Source: Alphaproteobacteria bacterium (lineage in GTDB: Bacteria > Pseudomonadota > Alphaproteobacteria > Caulobacterales > Maricaulaceae). Taken from it: DNA of 64,000 nt. The stretch covers positions 93,524 through 157,523 of the forward strand of contig JAAEZM010000005.1 of assembly GCA_018222865.1 (NCBI GenBank). The letters are read 5' to 3'. Under the pieces are notes generated by a model. The model was given only the letters and a program-made list of their open reading frames with translations, was not told the origin of the DNA and made no database searches. Position numbers and translations under genes: made by a program. Numbering within the stretch: position 1 is the stretch's first letter; each line of letters begins with the position of its first letter. Positions 16,759-28,421 of this stretch are shown piece by piece.

Positions 16759-19074
16759 CTAGCTGTCCTCTTTATTGAGATCGTAGGCAGCAATGCTCGC
16801 AAGATTGACGATATCGGTCACATTGGCCCCCAGCCGCGCAATCTGCACCGGCTTCTCTAGCCCCACCAGCATCGGACCAATCACCGTGGCCCCTCCAGCT
16901 GCCTTGAGTAAGCGCAGAGCAATCGAAGCCGAATGGACAGCTGGCATGATGAGAACATTTGCGGGCTCGGAAAGACGCGAGAACGGGTACAGCTCATGAT
17001 GATTGAGATCGAGCGCGACGTCCGCCGCCATTTCGCCCTCATATTCGAAGTCCACGCCCATCGAATCGAGGATGCGGACCGCCTCCTGGATTTTTTCCGT
17101 CCGTTCTCCCGGTGGATTGCCGAAACTCGAATAGGACAGGAAGGCGAGGTGCGGCTCTACTTTGAAGCGGCGCGTAGCCTTGGCGGTGGCGATCGCGATT
17201 TCAGCTAGGCCTTCTGCATCGGGGAATTCGGTAACGCTGACATCCCCCATGAGGAAGGTGCGGCCATTGGCGATCGCTGCGGCAACGCCAACCGCTCGTC
17301 CGCCCTCCAAAGGGTCGAGGACCAGCCGGACATCGCGCATCACAACATTGGAGTGACGCGTTACCCCGGTGACCATCCCATCGGCATGCCCCATTTTCAG
17401 CATGCAGGCGGAAAAGATATTGCGGTCATTATTCACACGCCGTTGAACATCGCGGCGCAGGAACCCCTGTCGCTGCAGCTTGGAATAAAGGAAGTCCGCA
17501 TAATCCGCATTGTGTTCTGACAAGCGCGCATTGCAGATCTCAAGGGCATCATCCGGCAGGCCCAGCTCGCGCATATTGGCGCGAGCGACATCCTCGCGGG
17601 CGACCAGAATGGCCTTTCCCAGCCCTTGGCTTTCAAAAGCGTATGCTGCGCGAATAACCGCCGGTTCCTCGCCTTCAGCGAACACGATCCGACGCGGCGC
17701 TTTGCGGATTGCTGTCGTGACACGCTGCTGCATCGAAGCAGAGGGATCGAGGCGCCGTGCGAGACGATGCCGGTAAGCCTCGACGTCATCGATCGGACGC
17801 CGCGCGACACCGCTTTTCACCGCCGCTTCAGCGACAAAAGGCGGGATCCAGTGGATCAGGCGCGGGTCGAACGGTGTCGGGATGATATAATTCCGCCCAT
17901 ATTGCAGACGATCACCGCCATACGCCTCTGATACTTCGTCAGGCACGTCTTCCCGCGCCAGCGCAGCCAGGGCGCGGGCGGCTGCGACCTTCATGTCCTC
18001 ATTTATCGTCCGCGCCCGCACATCCAGTGCCCCTCGAAAGATGTAAGGGAAGCCGAGGACATTATTGACCTGATTGGGATAGTCCGAGCGACCGGTCGCC
18101 ATGATCGCATCATCGCGCACGTGCTTGACTTCTTCAGGCGTAATCTCAGGCGTTGGATTGGCCATAGCAAAGATGATCGGGTCTTTGGCGAGGCTCGCCA
18201 CAATCTCTTTGGTGAACACGCCAGCGGCAGACAGGCCCAAAAGGCAATCCGCGCCCTCGCACGCTTCAATCAGCGTGCGTTTATCCGTTTCCACCGCATG
18301 GCGTGCGAGGCGTTCATGAAGACCAGGCCGTCCCGAATAGACGACGCCGTCAATATCAACCACCGTGGTGTTTTCATCCCGCACGCCGATTGATTTGATC
18401 AATTCAAGCACCGACAAGCCGGCAGCGCCCGCACCACACAGAACGACCTTCAGGTCTTCCAGCTTTCGGCCTGTAATATCACAGGCATTGATCAGACCGG
18501 CCGCGGCGATGATCGCAGTGCCATGCTGGTCATCATGAAAGACCGGGATATCCAGTTCATCGCGCAGCCGGCGCTCAATCTCGAAACATTCCGGAGCTTT
18601 GATATCCTCCAGATTGATGCCGCCGAAACTATTCCCGAAACCGCGGACGCATTCGATGAATTGGTCAGGGTCGGTATATTCGACTTCAACATCAAACGCG
18701 TCGATGTCGGCGAAGCGCTTGAACAGAACCGCCTTGCCCTCCATCACCGGCTTGGAGGCAGCAGGCCCTAGATCACCCAACCCCAATATCGCCGTGCCAT
18801 TGGAGACGACCGCAACCATATTGCCCTTGGACGTGTAGTCGTAGACCGAATCCGGATCTTCAGCGATGGCCCGGACCGGCGCCGCCACACCCGGAGAATA
18901 GGCAAGCGCGAGATCGCGCTGAGTCGCCATCGGCTTGGTGGGCGCAAGCGCGAGCTTGCCGGGTTGTGGGCGCATATGAAAGCGCAGGGCCTCGACATCG
19001 AAGGCGCCGAGAGATTTGTCTTTAGGGTCGAGAGGCATACCGGTATCTCGATAATAGGAGGGAATGGCGAGCAT
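16759..19074 (-). CDS. maeB: NADP-dependent malic enzyme with phosphotransacetylase-like C-terminus
   Basis: Oxidatively decarboxylates malate to pyruvate, giving NADPH and linking the TCA cycle to gluconeogenesis. The malic N-terminal domain contains [12 protein letters not shown] and [14 protein letters not shown], followed by [17 protein letters not shown] and a Rossmann fold with [14 protein letters not shown]. From about residue 440 the protein continues into a PTA/PTB-like domain ([16 protein letters not shown] to the C-terminus), the usual regulatory, catalytically inactive extension of MaeB. The start is uncertain: ATGs at 19074 and 19038 are both possible, neither with a strong ribosome-binding site. 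It lies 42 bases after nnr, probably in one transcript. Confidence 0.93.
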   Translation of the reverse strand: MLAIPSYYRDTGMPLDPKDKSLGAFDVEALRFHMRPQPGKLALAPTKPMATQRDLALAYSPGVAAPVRAIAEDPDSVYDYTSKGNMVAVVSNGTAILGLGDLGPAASKPVMEGKAVLFKRFADIDAFDVEVEYTDPDQFIECVRGFGNSFGGINLEDIKAPECFEIERRLRDELDIPVFHDDQHGTAIIAAAGLINACDITGRKLEDLKVVLCGAGAAGLSVLELIKSIGVRDENTTVVDIDGVVYSGRPGLHERLARHAVETDKRTLIEACEGADCLLGLSAAGVFTKEIVASLAKDPIIFAMANPTPEITPEEVKHVRDDAIMATGRSDYPNQVNNVLGFPYIFRGALDVRARTINEDMKVAAARALAALAREDVPDEVSEAYGGDRLQYGRNYIIPTPFDPRLIHWIPPFVAEAAVKSGVARRPIDDVEAYRHRLARRLDPSASMQQRVTTAIRKAPRRIVFAEGEEPAVIRAAYAFESQGLGKAILVAREDVARANMRELGLPDDALEICNARLSEHNADYADFLYSKLQRQGFLRRDVQRRVNNDRNIFSACMLKMGHADGMVTGVTRHSNVVMRDVRLVLDPLEGGRAVGVAAAIANGRTFLMGDVSVTEFPDAEGLAEIAIATAKATRRFKVEPHLAFLSYSSFGNPPGERTEKIQEAVRILDSMGVDFEYEGEMAADVALDLNHHELYPFSRLSEPANVLIMPAVHSASIALRLLKAAGGATVIGPMLVGLEKPVQIARLGANVTDIVNLASIAAYDLNKEDS

Positions 19075-19116
19075 GGACTGCGCCGCCGCCTGTTCCAAGA
19101 AGAGAGTTGTGCGCTC

Positions 19117-20631
19117 TCACGACAGCAGAAGTTTTTCAAGCGCGCTCTGCCGCTCCTCCGCGCGCAATCGGGCAGCAATAACGGGGCGAATCTGGTCGCA
19201 CAGGGCCTCAGCCCCTAATGCCGGGCCCAATTGCCGCGCTGCCTCACCATGCAGCCAGCAGCCCATTTGCGCAGCGAGATAGCCCGGCACACCCTGCGCC
19301 ATCAGGCCCGCAATCAGGCCGGCGAGAACATCCCCGCTTCCAGCAGTGGCCAGCCAGGCTGTCGCATGCCGGTTGACGACCGGAAGCTGATCTGGGGCCG
19401 CAATGACCGTATCAGGACCTTTCAGCAAAACGGTACAGCCCGCTATCTGGCTTGCCTGCAAGACAGCCTCAATCTTGTTTGCGGCTTTCTCAATGATCCC
19501 GGGAAAGATCCGTCTGAATTCTCCAAGATGCGGTGTCAGCACATCGCCGGGGCGCAAATGCTCGAACAGCTGACGGGCATGGCCTTCAAAACTGGACAGC
19601 GCATCGGCATCCAGGACACAGGCCGCCCGTGATGTCAGTACCGTCTCCACCGCTTGCCGGGTCTTTGCGCCCAGGCCCGCGGCTGGCCCGATGACACAGG
19701 CATCTGCCTGGATCTGGTCGATAATCTGTTCAGCCTCATAGGGTGCGGTCCAGGCCCGAAGCATCACAGCGGTCAGGTGGGCGGCGTTCTCCGCTAGAGC
19801 GTCCGGCGGACTGGCCAGGGTTACCAGCCCCGCCCCAGCACTCAGCCCCGCTTCCGCGGCAAGGCGGGCGGCCCCGGTCGATGCAGCCCCCCCTGAGAAT
19901 GCAATCATCCGCCCGCGTGCATGCTTGTGTGCGCCAGATGCAGGCTGCGGCAAGCCACGCCCCCAGATATCGGGATGATTGAGGCGGGACACCGGCTTGA
20001 TCTCATCCGACCAGCCAGAGGGGATACCGATATCAACGAGCTCGACCTCGCCGCATTGGCTGGCGCCAGGCTCAAGCAGATGTGCCGGTTTGTAAGTGTG
20101 AAAACTCACTGTGAGCGAAGCCAGATAAGGCGCTTGCAAACCGGCAATCCCGTCTCCTGACAGGCCTGAGGGCAAATCAACCGCGACGACAGCTGAGGCG
20201 GCCTCCGCAAGGGCTCTCAATTGCCCAGCGAGGCTCTCATCAAGAGGTCGTGCCAATCCAGCACCAAAGAGCGCATCAATCACCAGCGCGCCGTCAACGG
20301 GTTCGAGCGCAATAAAAGCGCGTATGTCTCCATCCCAGCGCCTCGCCATTTCTTCCGCATCTCCGCTGAGCGATAATGCGTCCCCGTGGAGACCGACTGA
20401 AACAGGCCAACCGGCTTCCTGCAGCAAACGAGCGCAGACAAAGCCATCGCCACCATTATTGCCCGGCCCGCAGGCGATCAGAACCGGCCGCGGTGCCCAA
20501 CGGCGGATGATGGCCGCCACGATACCGCGTCCAGCGGCCTCCATGAGCGTCAAACCATCAATTCCGCGCTTTTCAGCGTATCGGTCGCAAAGAAGAGTAT
20601 CCGAAGTGGTCAAGATCTCGTATGAAGTCAT
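19117..20631 (-). CDS. nnr: Bifunctional NAD(P)H-hydrate epimerase/dehydratase
   Basis: Repairs damaged NADHX/NADPHX. The N-terminal YjeF domain (about residues 1-215) is the epimerase, with CGPGNNGGDGFVCARLL. The C-terminal ribokinase-like domain (about 225-500) is the ADP/ATP-dependent dehydratase, with the catalytic patch TAGSGDVLAGLIAGL. Length is normal for the fused bacterial form. The start at 20631 has GATGAGG upstream; an in-frame ATG 18 bases earlier lacks one. It is divergent from glnB, with 128 bases between, and upstream of maeB, which supplies NADPH, a loosely fitting metabolic neighbour. Confidence 0.95.
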   Translation of the reverse strand: MTSYEILTTSDTLLCDRYAEKRGIDGLTLMEAAGRGIVAAIIRRWAPRPVLIACGPGNNGGDGFVCARLLQEAGWPVSVGLHGDALSLSGDAEEMARRWDGDIRAFIALEPVDGALVIDALFGAGLARPLDESLAGQLRALAEAASAVVAVDLPSGLSGDGIAGLQAPYLASLTVSFHTYKPAHLLEPGASQCGEVELVDIGIPSGWSDEIKPVSRLNHPDIWGRGLPQPASGAHKHARGRMIAFSGGAASTGAARLAAEAGLSAGAGLVTLASPPDALAENAAHLTAVMLRAWTAPYEAEQIIDQIQADACVIGPAAGLGAKTRQAVETVLTSRAACVLDADALSSFEGHARQLFEHLRPGDVLTPHLGEFRRIFPGIIEKAANKIEAVLQASQIAGCTVLLKGPDTVIAAPDQLPVVNRHATAWLATAGSGDVLAGLIAGLMAQGVPGYLAAQMGCWLHGEAARQLGPALGAEALCDQIRPVIAARLRAEERQSALEKLLLS

Positions 20632-20750
20632 TGCCTCATCTTTCAGCACAGCTGCCGCATTTTAGAGCGACGCCTCATCTCGTACAGCCCCGTGAACTTC
20701 AGGACGCTTGCCTCGCGAAGCCAGCCTAATACCGTCCGCTTCAGACTTAG

Positions 20751-21098
<348 letters not shown>

Positions 21099-21144
21099 AA
21101 TACACGCCTGCCCATAGACCTTCCAATTAACCGGAGCACACATC

Positions 21145-22548
21145 ATGTCAGACGACATTCTCAAGAAGATGAAAGATGAGGAGATCAAATACGTTGATCT
21201 TCGCTTCACCGACCCGCGCGGCAAGCTGCAGCACGTCACCTTCGACCACTCCCAGGTCGATGAGGACTTCTTCGAGGATGGGGTCATGTTTGATGGCTCC
21301 TCCATTGCTGGCTGGAAGGCCATCAATGAGTCCGACATGATCCTCAAGCCGGAAACGAAGCAGCATTTCGTCGACCCGTTCTACCAGCAGAAAACCCTGG
21401 TGCTCTTCTGCGACATTCTCGAACCTGGCACGGGCGAGAGCTATAATCGCGACCCTCGCACCACAGCGAAAAAGGCAGAGGCCTTTTTGCAATCCTCGGG
21501 CATCGGTGACACGGCCTATTTTGGTCCCGAGGCTGAATTCTTCGTCTTTGACGATGTGCGTTGGTCGACCGAGCAGAATGATACGAGCTACACGCTGGAT
21601 AGCGAAGAAGGTCCGTATAATTCGAACTCGATCTATGAGAGCGGCAATATGGGCCACCGTCCGGGGCCGAAGGGCGGCTACTTCCCTGTCAATCCGGTTG
21701 ATAGCGGCCAGGATATGCGGACCGAAATGCTCTCCGTGATGGAAGAATTGGGCCTCCAGCCGGAGAAGCACCACCACGAGGTGGCGCCTGCTCAGCACGA
21801 GCTCGGCATGAAATTTTCCACGCTGACGACCATGGCTGACCGGATGCAGCTGTATAAATACACCGTGCAGATGGTAGCGCATGCCTATGGCAAGTCCGCG
21901 ACATTCATGCCCAAGCCTGTCTGGAACGATAACGGCACCGGCATGCACGTTCACCAGTCGATCTGGAAAGGCGGAAAGCCGATGTTCGCTGGCGATCGCT
22001 ATGCGGATCTGTCTGATACCTGCCTTTACTATATCGGCGGCGTCATCAAACACGCGCGTGCGATCAATGCCTTCGCCAATGCCTCAACCAACTCCTACAA
22101 GCGTCTGGTTCCGGGCTTCGAGGCACCAGTCCTCCTTGCATACTCTGCCCGCAACCGTTCGGCCTCCATCCGCATCCCGTGGGTCAACTCGCCGAATGCG
22201 AAGCGCCTAGAGACGCGCTTCCCGGACCCGGCAGGCAATCCCTACCTCACCTTCACCGCACTTATGATGGCGGGTCTCGATGGTATCGAAAACCGCATCG
22301 ATCCGGGCGATCCGATGGATAAAGATCTTTATGACCTGCCGCCGGAAGAGCTCCGTGACGTCCCAACCGTCTGCTTCTCGCTGCGTCAGGCTCTTGAGGA
22401 GCTCGATGCCGACCGCGACTTCCTGAAGAAGGGCGGCGTTATGGATGACGACCAGATTGACGCCTATATCGATCTGAAGATGGAAGAGGTCGAGCGTTTC
22501 GAAAGCCACCCGCACCCGGTGGAGTTCGCGATGTACTATTCCTGCTAA
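21145..22548 (+). CDS. glnA: Glutamine synthetase, type I
   Basis: Joins ammonia and glutamate to make glutamine, as a dodecamer in the cytoplasm. 467 residues. The beta-grasp start has [18 protein letters not shown] and [12 protein letters not shown] and metal ligands are in [13 protein letters not shown] and [12 protein letters not shown]. Tyr396 in [10 protein letters not shown] is the adenylylation site of GSI-beta enzymes, so activity should be tuned through GlnE and the P-II protein encoded just upstream. GGAG precedes the ATG. A strong terminator follows. Confidence 0.99.
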   Translation: MSDDILKKMKDEEIKYVDLRFTDPRGKLQHVTFDHSQVDEDFFEDGVMFDGSSIAGWKAINESDMILKPETKQHFVDPFYQQKTLVLFCDILEPGTGESYNRDPRTTAKKAEAFLQSSGIGDTAYFGPEAEFFVFDDVRWSTEQNDTSYTLDSEEGPYNSNSIYESGNMGHRPGPKGGYFPVNPVDSGQDMRTEMLSVMEELGLQPEKHHHEVAPAQHELGMKFSTLTTMADRMQLYKYTVQMVAHAYGKSATFMPKPVWNDNGTGMHVHQSIWKGGKPMFAGDRYADLSDTCLYYIGGVIKHARAINAFANASTNSYKRLVPGFEAPVLLAYSARNRSASIRIPWVNSPNAKRLETRFPDPAGNPYLTFTALMMAGLDGIENRIDPGDPMDKDLYDLPPEELRDVPTVCFSLRQALEELDADRDFLKKGGVMDDDQIDAYIDLKMEEVERFESHPHPVEFAMYYSC

Positions 22549-22582
22549 GGTCTCATCGGGACACTCAGAATAGAATTGCATG

Positions 22583-22608
22583 CGGCCGGGGCTCTCTCCG
22601 GCCGTTTT
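22583..22608 (+). terminator. Intrinsic terminator after glnA
   Basis: Stem CGGCCGG/CCGGCCG (7 GC pairs), 8-base loop, then TTTT, 34 bases after the glnA stop. It ends the glnB-glnA operon. Confidence 0.88.
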
Positions 22609-22711
22609 GCTGTGTTCCTTTCACAATGGCGGTCGACGTAGCTCTTTCCATTGGCTACAAATCCGGGGAAGTTTACCAAACCCTATACCGGGGTAGTTCG
22701 CAGGAGTCGGT

Positions 22712-25700
22712 ATGCGTCGCCGTTATTTGTTTGCCAGCGCCCTTGTCTCGCTGACCGTTGCAGCACCCGCTGCCTGGGCTGATCGCACCGTTGATTCCGA
22801 GATCACCTCGCCTCTAGCCACATCTACGGCGGGCGATGGTGGCGTCGCTGACAACATCATTATTACCTCCGACGGTCGCGTCACGCTCACATCAGCGGTC
22901 ACGGCTATCACCCTCGATAGCGATAATGATGTGACGATCGAAGGCGATGTCACGGTCACCTCTGATGATGGCGGTGTGGGTGTCAATGTTCGCGGCGGCA
23001 ATACAGGCACGCTGAGAATCAGTGGCGACGTTATCGTTTCCAGCGAAACGCTTCCCTCCGATGACGGCGAAGATGAAGGAACGGGCTTCTCCGATCTTGA
23101 CGGTGAATCCGCAATCGGCGGAAATCGTGTCGGGGTCTTGATCGACGGGACCGGCGCTTTCGTTGGCGATGTCATCGTCGACCCGGTGGGCACCATCATT
23201 GTTCGCGGGAATGATTCCCAGGCCATCAGTCTCTTGACCGAGCTTGACGGCAATATGCAGCTCGACGGCATAATCAGCGTCACTGGTGATCGTTCGACAA
23301 CGATCAATATTGCCGGTCCTGTCACGGGCAATGTCGATCTTCTCGGCTCCATTAACAGCCAGGGCGAGGATAGCTCTGCTGTCATCATTGATGGTGACAT
23401 TGGCGGCCAGTTGTATTTTTCCGGCCGGATCACCTCCACAGGCTATCGCTTCAATGGCCGCCCGATTTTCCAGGACTTCATCGACACCCTCGATGATGAC
23501 GATAAATTCCAGACCGGAACCGGTATTCGCCTGAGCGGTTCAATTGCCGGCGGCATTCTGCTTGACGGGCTTTCGGACAATTCGAATCTTGGCCGTCAGA
23601 CCATCATTACACTCCGCGGCTCTGCTCCGGTCATGGAAATCCGTGCGGTTGACCGCGATATCAGCTTCGGCGCGGTGACCCAGCCAGGTGTCGACGATGA
23701 TCCTGACACCACCGATACGGACGAAACTGTGGATCCGCTGGCTCTCGGCTTCTCTTTCGTCAACCGCGCGACCATGACTGGCAATGGCGAGCTTAATGAC
23801 ATTTCCGCCAACGGTCTTGTCATTGGCGGCACCGATAATGGCGCTGGCGGGTTTTTCACCGCAACCCTTACCGACGGCTTCTTGAATGAAGGTACGATCG
23901 GCGCAAGCGCGTTCCTTGAAAATGACGCAAGTGTCTCGGCGCACGCCATTCGTCTCGATGGCGGTGCAGTGGTTCCCGTCTTCCACAATGATGGTTCGAT
24001 ATCGGCTTCTGCATCGACTGTTGCGGGAGGCACCGGATACGGGAACGCCTATGCGATCTTGATTGATAGCGAAGCTGTGATGAATTCGCTGATCAATGAT
24101 GGTTCCATCCTGGCGACGGCGGTTGGTGGCAGTGCCTTTGCCATTGTGGACACATCCGGCCTGGTGGACACTGTTACCAATACTGGCAGCATTAATTCAA
24201 TCCGATCTGCGCCCGCGGCCTTTGTGGATGATGACGGCAATACGGTTACTCCAGACGATGTTCCGCATGAGGTTGTCGCGCTTGACCTCTCCGCTAACAC
24301 GAGCGGTGTTGACTTCCGACAGTACTGGGTTCGCGACATTGTTGCCGATGATCCAGATACGGATGAAGACGAATCTCTTGACGCCATCCTGGTGACCGAC
24401 GAAGTCATCTTCACAAGGGGTGATGTTCTCCTCGGTTCTGGCGACGACACGGTGCAGCTGGAAGCCGGTTCGATCCAGGGAGCCCTGGCTTTTGGCGACG
24501 GATCCGATCTCTTCATTCTCGACGGTACCGACGTCCAAAATGAGATTGATGCGCTGCTCGCAGCCGGTCGCATTGAGGAGCTGACCAGCGAGGAATTACG
24601 CGCTGAGCTGCCGACTTATGTAGGCGCGATTACCGATTCTGACGGCGATCTTAGAATCGAGGTGGATTACGCCACGCTCGAATTGACCGATGGCGGTGTT
24701 CTGCAAATCAGCGAAGCCCGCTTTGGTGATGGCTCGAATCTCGTCTTCGAAGTTGATGCCGGGTCAAACCAGCCGCGTTCCATCACCGCCAGCGGTGCTG
24801 TGACCTTTGAATCTGGATCGCGTTTGACGGTCAGCCTGTCCAATGTGATTGGCGAGACTGGGACCTACACGATCCTATCGTCCTCTGATTTGAGCATTGC
24901 GGATGGCATTACCAGCCTCACCGATGAGCCGACGCCCTACCTCTATGACGCCCTGCTGGACTTCATCGAGGGTCAAGGCACAGATGATGATGTTATCACC
25001 CTGTCGTTGAGCCGGCGCTCTGCAGAAGTGTTGGGCATGAACGCCAACCAGGCGGCCGCCTATGATTCTGCGTTTGCGGCCTGGGGCGGCAATTCCGCGC
25101 TGGGTGAAGCAATGGCGTCGCTGGTGACGCAAACCGAATTCTTCAACGCCTATAACCAGCTATTGCCCGAGTATTCTGCGAGCGCCATTCAGTTTGCTCG
25201 CGCAAACAACGATATCATGGCCGGCGCCCTCGCCTCTCGACTGGCAGCCGTGCGCCGGAGCCCGGACGATATGGGCGGTCTCTGGCTGCAGGAAGTTGGG
25301 TATTATGCAGATCGCGAAGGCAATAGCTTTGGCACCGGATATCGCGGCCAGGGCCTGGGTATTGCCGCGGGCTTCGACATGCCTGTTGGACCGTTCTACG
25401 TCGTCGGCCTGAATGTCATGGGCTCAGCCAGTGAGATTACGCAGGTTGAAGGCGTCGAGAACCCGATGTCTGCCCTGAGTGGCCAGATCGGCGCTTATGC
25501 GGGTGCGGAACTCTCCGGTGTTACTCTGGACGTCTATGCGGGCGTTGGTTTCGACAGTTATGAGTATAACCGAGAAGTTCGCATCGGCAGTTTCACCGCC
25601 AATCCGCTCGCCGAATGGGACGGACATCATGTCAGCGCATCAGCGCGTCTGGGTCGTGATTTCGAGTTCGGTCGCTATTTCCTTCGCCCGGCCGTCGGGG

Positions 25701-26101
25701 TCAATTACCTGAGCCTGACCGAGTCCGAGTATGAAGAGACAGAAGGCGGTGACGGTATCAACCTCGCAGTTGATGAGCGCGAGACGACATCTCTTTCTGC
25801 AAGCGGCACGCTGACCTTTGGTGCCCGCTTCGGTTCGGATATCAGCTGGTGGGCGCCGGAAGTCCGCTTGGGATATCGCGAAGAGCTGGAGAATGATTTC
25901 GCTGAGACGACGGCGCGTTTCGTCGGCTACACAGACACCTTTACCCTCCGGTCGCAACAAATGCCGGCTGACGGCCTGCTCTTCGGCTTCGGGGTATCCG
26001 GCGGTTCGAACTATTCGACTTTCTCGCTGGCCTATGATGGCGATATCCGCGACGGCTATATCCGCCATACAGCCCGACTGGTTCTGCGCCTGGTCTTCTA
26101 A
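22712..26101 (+). CDS. Large autotransporter (beta-helix passenger, C-terminal beta-barrel)
   Basis: An exported protein of 1129 residues. A Sec signal peptide covers residues 1-23 (cut after AAWA). The passenger (about 25-780) is made of short, repeated, Gly/Asn/Asp-rich strands typical of a right-handed beta-helix, with an acidic insert DDDPDTTDTDETVDP near residue 330. The C-terminal 280 or so residues are an autotransporter barrel: GGLWLQEVGYYADREG, alternating amphipathic strands, and a terminal aromatic residue (LRLVF), the outer-membrane targeting signal. No protease or lipase motif is seen in the passenger, so an adhesin-like or structural surface role is the best guess. It is a single-gene unit between two terminators. 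Confidence 0.88.
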   Translation: MRRRYLFASALVSLTVAAPAAWADRTVDSEITSPLATSTAGDGGVADNIIITSDGRVTLTSAVTAITLDSDNDVTIEGDVTVTSDDGGVGVNVRGGNTGTLRISGDVIVSSETLPSDDGEDEGTGFSDLDGESAIGGNRVGVLIDGTGAFVGDVIVDPVGTIIVRGNDSQAISLLTELDGNMQLDGIISVTGDRSTTINIAGPVTGNVDLLGSINSQGEDSSAVIIDGDIGGQLYFSGRITSTGYRFNGRPIFQDFIDTLDDDDKFQTGTGIRLSGSIAGGILLDGLSDNSNLGRQTIITLRGSAPVMEIRAVDRDISFGAVTQPGVDDDPDTTDTDETVDPLALGFSFVNRATMTGNGELNDISANGLVIGGTDNGAGGFFTATLTDGFLNEGTIGASAFLENDASVSAHAIRLDGGAVVPVFHNDGSISASASTVAGGTGYGNAYAILIDSEAVMNSLINDGSILATAVGGSAFAIVDTSGLVDTVTNTGSINSIRSAPAAFVDDDGNTVTPDDVPHEVVALDLSANTSGVDFRQYWVRDIVADDPDTDEDESLDAILVTDEVIFTRGDVLLGSGDDTVQLEAGSIQGALAFGDGSDLFILDGTDVQNEIDALLAAGRIEELTSEELRAELPTYVGAITDSDGDLRIEVDYATLELTDGGVLQISEARFGDGSNLVFEVDAGSNQPRSITASGAVTFESGSRLTVSLSNVIGETGTYTILSSSDLSIADGITSLTDEPTPYLYDALLDFIEGQGTDDDVITLSLSRRSAEVLGMNANQAAAYDSAFAAWGGNSALGEAMASLVTQTEFFNAYNQLLPEYSASAIQFARANNDIMAGALASRLAAVRRSPDDMGGLWLQEVGYYADREGNSFGTGYRGQGLGIAAGFDMPVGPFYVVGLNVMGSASEITQVEGVENPMSALSGQIGAYAGAELSGVTLDVYAGVGFDSYEYNREVRIGSFTANPLAEWDGHHVSASARLGRDFEFGRYFLRPAVGVNYLSLTESEYEETEGGDGINLAVDERETTSLSASGTLTFGARFGSDISWWAPEVRLGYREELENDFAETTARFVGYTDTFTLRSQQMPADGLLFGFGVSGGSNYSTFSLAYDGDIRDGYIRHTARLVLRLVF

Positions 26102-26126
26102 CAACAGACTGGGAATAAGACCTCAT

Positions 26127-26162
26127 CAGACCCGCATCGAAAAATGCGGGTCTGTTTCGTTT
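26127..26162 (+). terminator. Intrinsic terminator after the autotransporter
   Basis: Perfect 11-base stem CAGACCCGCAT/ATGCGGGTCTG with loop CGAAAA, then TTTCGTTT, 26 bases after the stop codon. Confidence 0.85.
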
Positions 26163-26245
26163 GCGCTCAATCTTCCTGCGGAAATCTTCCGCGTCGGGCT
26201 GTTATGAATTTCCCGAATCGTCGGCGACTCGTGCAAACTACACGC

Positions 26246-28261
26246 ATGTCCAGTCAGTCTTCCGAAACCGATCTGTTCGGCGGTGCGCCAGCACCGCAGC
26301 CATCCGACGCGCCGGCGCCGGGTTATTCCGCTGCGCATATTGAAGTCCTCGAAGGCTTGGAAGCGGTCCGCCGCCGTCCAGGCATGTATATCGGCGGCAC
26401 CGATGAACGCGCCTATCACCACCTCTTCGCCGAGATCCTTGATAATTCCATGGATGAGGCCGTGGCAGGCTGGGCGGACCGGATTGAAGTTTCCGTCGAC
26501 AGCGATGGCTATATCACCGTCATTGATAATGGTCGGGGCATCCCCGTCGACCCCCACCCCAAATATCCCGGCAAATCGGCCCTTGAAGTCGTCCTGACAG
26601 TGCTACATGCCGGCGGCAAGTTCTCAGACAAGGCCTATCAGACCTCTGGCGGGCTGCATGGCGTCGGCATCTCTGTTGTGAATGCGCTTTCAGAACGGGT
26701 GGAGATTGAAGTCGCTCGGGAAAAAACGCTTTGGCGCCAGAATTATTCCCGCGGCTTGCCGCTTGCCCCACTGGAAAAGGTCGGAAGCGTTTCCAATCGA
26801 CGTGGCACCAAGATCCGTTTCCTTCCTGACACGGAAATCTTTGGCACAAAGCAAAAAGTGAAGCCGTCCCGGATCTATGCGATGGCGCGGGCGAAAGCCT
26901 ATTTGCGTCGCGGCGTTAAGATCCAGTGGCGCTGTGCGCCTGAGCTTGTCGAAGGAAGCGATACCCCCGCCGAAGCCCTGCTCTGCTTCCCGGGAGGCCT
27001 GGCAGACCGGTTGGCGGAAATCACGCAAGGCCGCGCTCTGGTGACCGAGGAGAGTTTTACCGGGAAGGTAGACCGCGAAGGCGGAGCCGGTGGCGTTGAA
27101 TGGGCCGTTGCCTGGTCGAATAACGGCTTTGGCAGCGAAGCCGATGGCTTCTGCCATTCCTATTGTAACACAGTCCCGACGCCACAGGGCGGCACCCATG
27201 AAGCCGGTCTTCGTGCGGCCCTGACCAAGGGATTACGCGCCCATGCAGAACACACGAATGCCAAGAAGGCCTCGCTGATAACACCCGATGATGTTTTAGG
27301 CGGTGCGGGCGCCCTTGTTTCCGTCTTCATCGGCGATCCAGAATTCCAGGGACAAACCAAGGAACGCCTCGCAACACCGGAAGCTGCGAAACTGGTGGAA
27401 ACCGCCGTGCGTGATCAGTTTGATCACTGGCTGGCCGGTGCGCCGAAAGAGGCGACGAAGCTCGTAGAGTGGGCGATTGAGCGCGCGGAAGACCGGCTGC
27501 GCCGCCGTAAGGAAAAAGCCGTCAAACGTCAAAGCGCGACCCGCCGTCTGCGCCTTCCCGGCAAGCTGGCGGACTGTTCGAGAAATGATGCAGACGGCAC
27601 GGAGCTCTTCATCGTCGAGGGCGACTCCGCTGGCGGCTCCGCCAAACAGGCCCGTAATCGCGAGACCCAGGCCATCTTGCCTCTGCGCGGGAAAATCCTG
27701 AATGTCGCATCGGCTGCAGCCGACAAAATCGCTGCAAATCAGGAGATTAACGATCTCCAACAAGCGCTGGGATGTCAGACTGGATCGCGCTTCAATCTCG
27801 ATGATCTGCGCTATGAGCGTATCGTCATCATGACCGATGCTGACGTTGATGGCGCGCATATCGCCGCCCTGCTGATCACCTTCTTCTATCGCGCCATGCC
27901 CGACCTGATCCATTCAGGCCGACTATATCTGGCCCAGCCGCCGCTCTATCGTTTGACGCAGGGTTCAACAACCTATTATGCGCGCGACGATGCGCATCGT
28001 GATCAGATCCTTGCTGACCAGTTTAATGGCAAGAGCAATGTCGATATCGGGCGCTTCAAGGGTCTTGGCGAGATGACCCCGTCTCAACTCAAGCAGACCA
28101 CGATGGATCCGAATGTGCGTACGCTCGCACGGGTGAAGATAGATCCGGAGAATGTACCGTCGCTTGAGGCCCTCGTGGAGACGCTGATGGGCAAGAAACC
28201 GGAATTGCGCTTTGCTTATATCCAGGAACACGCGCCCGAAATCAGTGGTCTCGACATCTAG
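26246..28261 (+). CDS. parE: DNA topoisomerase IV subunit B
   Basis: The ATPase subunit that, with ParC, unlinks daughter chromosomes. About 671 residues. The GHKL ATPase domain has EVLEGLEAVRRRPGMYIGG, EILDNSMDEAVAG and DNGRGIPVD, with GGLHGVGISVVNALS. The TOPRIM domain has ELFIVEGDSAGGSAKQ and VIMTDADVDGAHI. The shape without the long GyrB insert and the LRFAYIQEHA ending favour ParE over GyrB. The start is set at MSSQSSETD; ATGs at 26204 and 26144 are in frame, but neither has a good ribosome-binding site and the first overlaps the upstream terminator. It sits between two autotransporter genes without obvious functional link. Confidence 0.96.
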   Translation: MSSQSSETDLFGGAPAPQPSDAPAPGYSAAHIEVLEGLEAVRRRPGMYIGGTDERAYHHLFAEILDNSMDEAVAGWADRIEVSVDSDGYITVIDNGRGIPVDPHPKYPGKSALEVVLTVLHAGGKFSDKAYQTSGGLHGVGISVVNALSERVEIEVAREKTLWRQNYSRGLPLAPLEKVGSVSNRRGTKIRFLPDTEIFGTKQKVKPSRIYAMARAKAYLRRGVKIQWRCAPELVEGSDTPAEALLCFPGGLADRLAEITQGRALVTEESFTGKVDREGGAGGVEWAVAWSNNGFGSEADGFCHSYCNTVPTPQGGTHEAGLRAALTKGLRAHAEHTNAKKASLITPDDVLGGAGALVSVFIGDPEFQGQTKERLATPEAAKLVETAVRDQFDHWLAGAPKEATKLVEWAIERAEDRLRRRKEKAVKRQSATRRLRLPGKLADCSRNDADGTELFIVEGDSAGGSAKQARNRETQAILPLRGKILNVASAAADKIAANQEINDLQQALGCQTGSRFNLDDLRYERIVIMTDADVDGAHIAALLITFFYRAMPDLIHSGRLYLAQPPLYRLTQGSTTYYARDDAHRDQILADQFNGKSNVDIGRFKGLGEMTPSQLKQTTMDPNVRTLARVKIDPENVPSLEALVETLMGKKPELRFAYIQEHAPEISGLDI

Positions 28262-28421
28262 GCCTTATATAGCTGGCCCTTGATTCAAGTTTGCGCAAAT
28301 GATCAGATGAATTGTTAACCCTGCGGTGAATTCAGCATTTGTAAACTATATTTCTTAAGCCGTTTCTTCCCTGTATTGTCTTAAAACTGTTCTGACCGAA
28401 GAAATCGGGAGGGACACTATT

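Noticed and set aside
22723-24573. Long antisense open frames within the autotransporter gene
   Set aside because: They follow from codon bias of an Asp/Thr/Ser-rich passenger, have no ribosome-binding sites or recognisable domains, and the sense protein has signal peptide and barrel.
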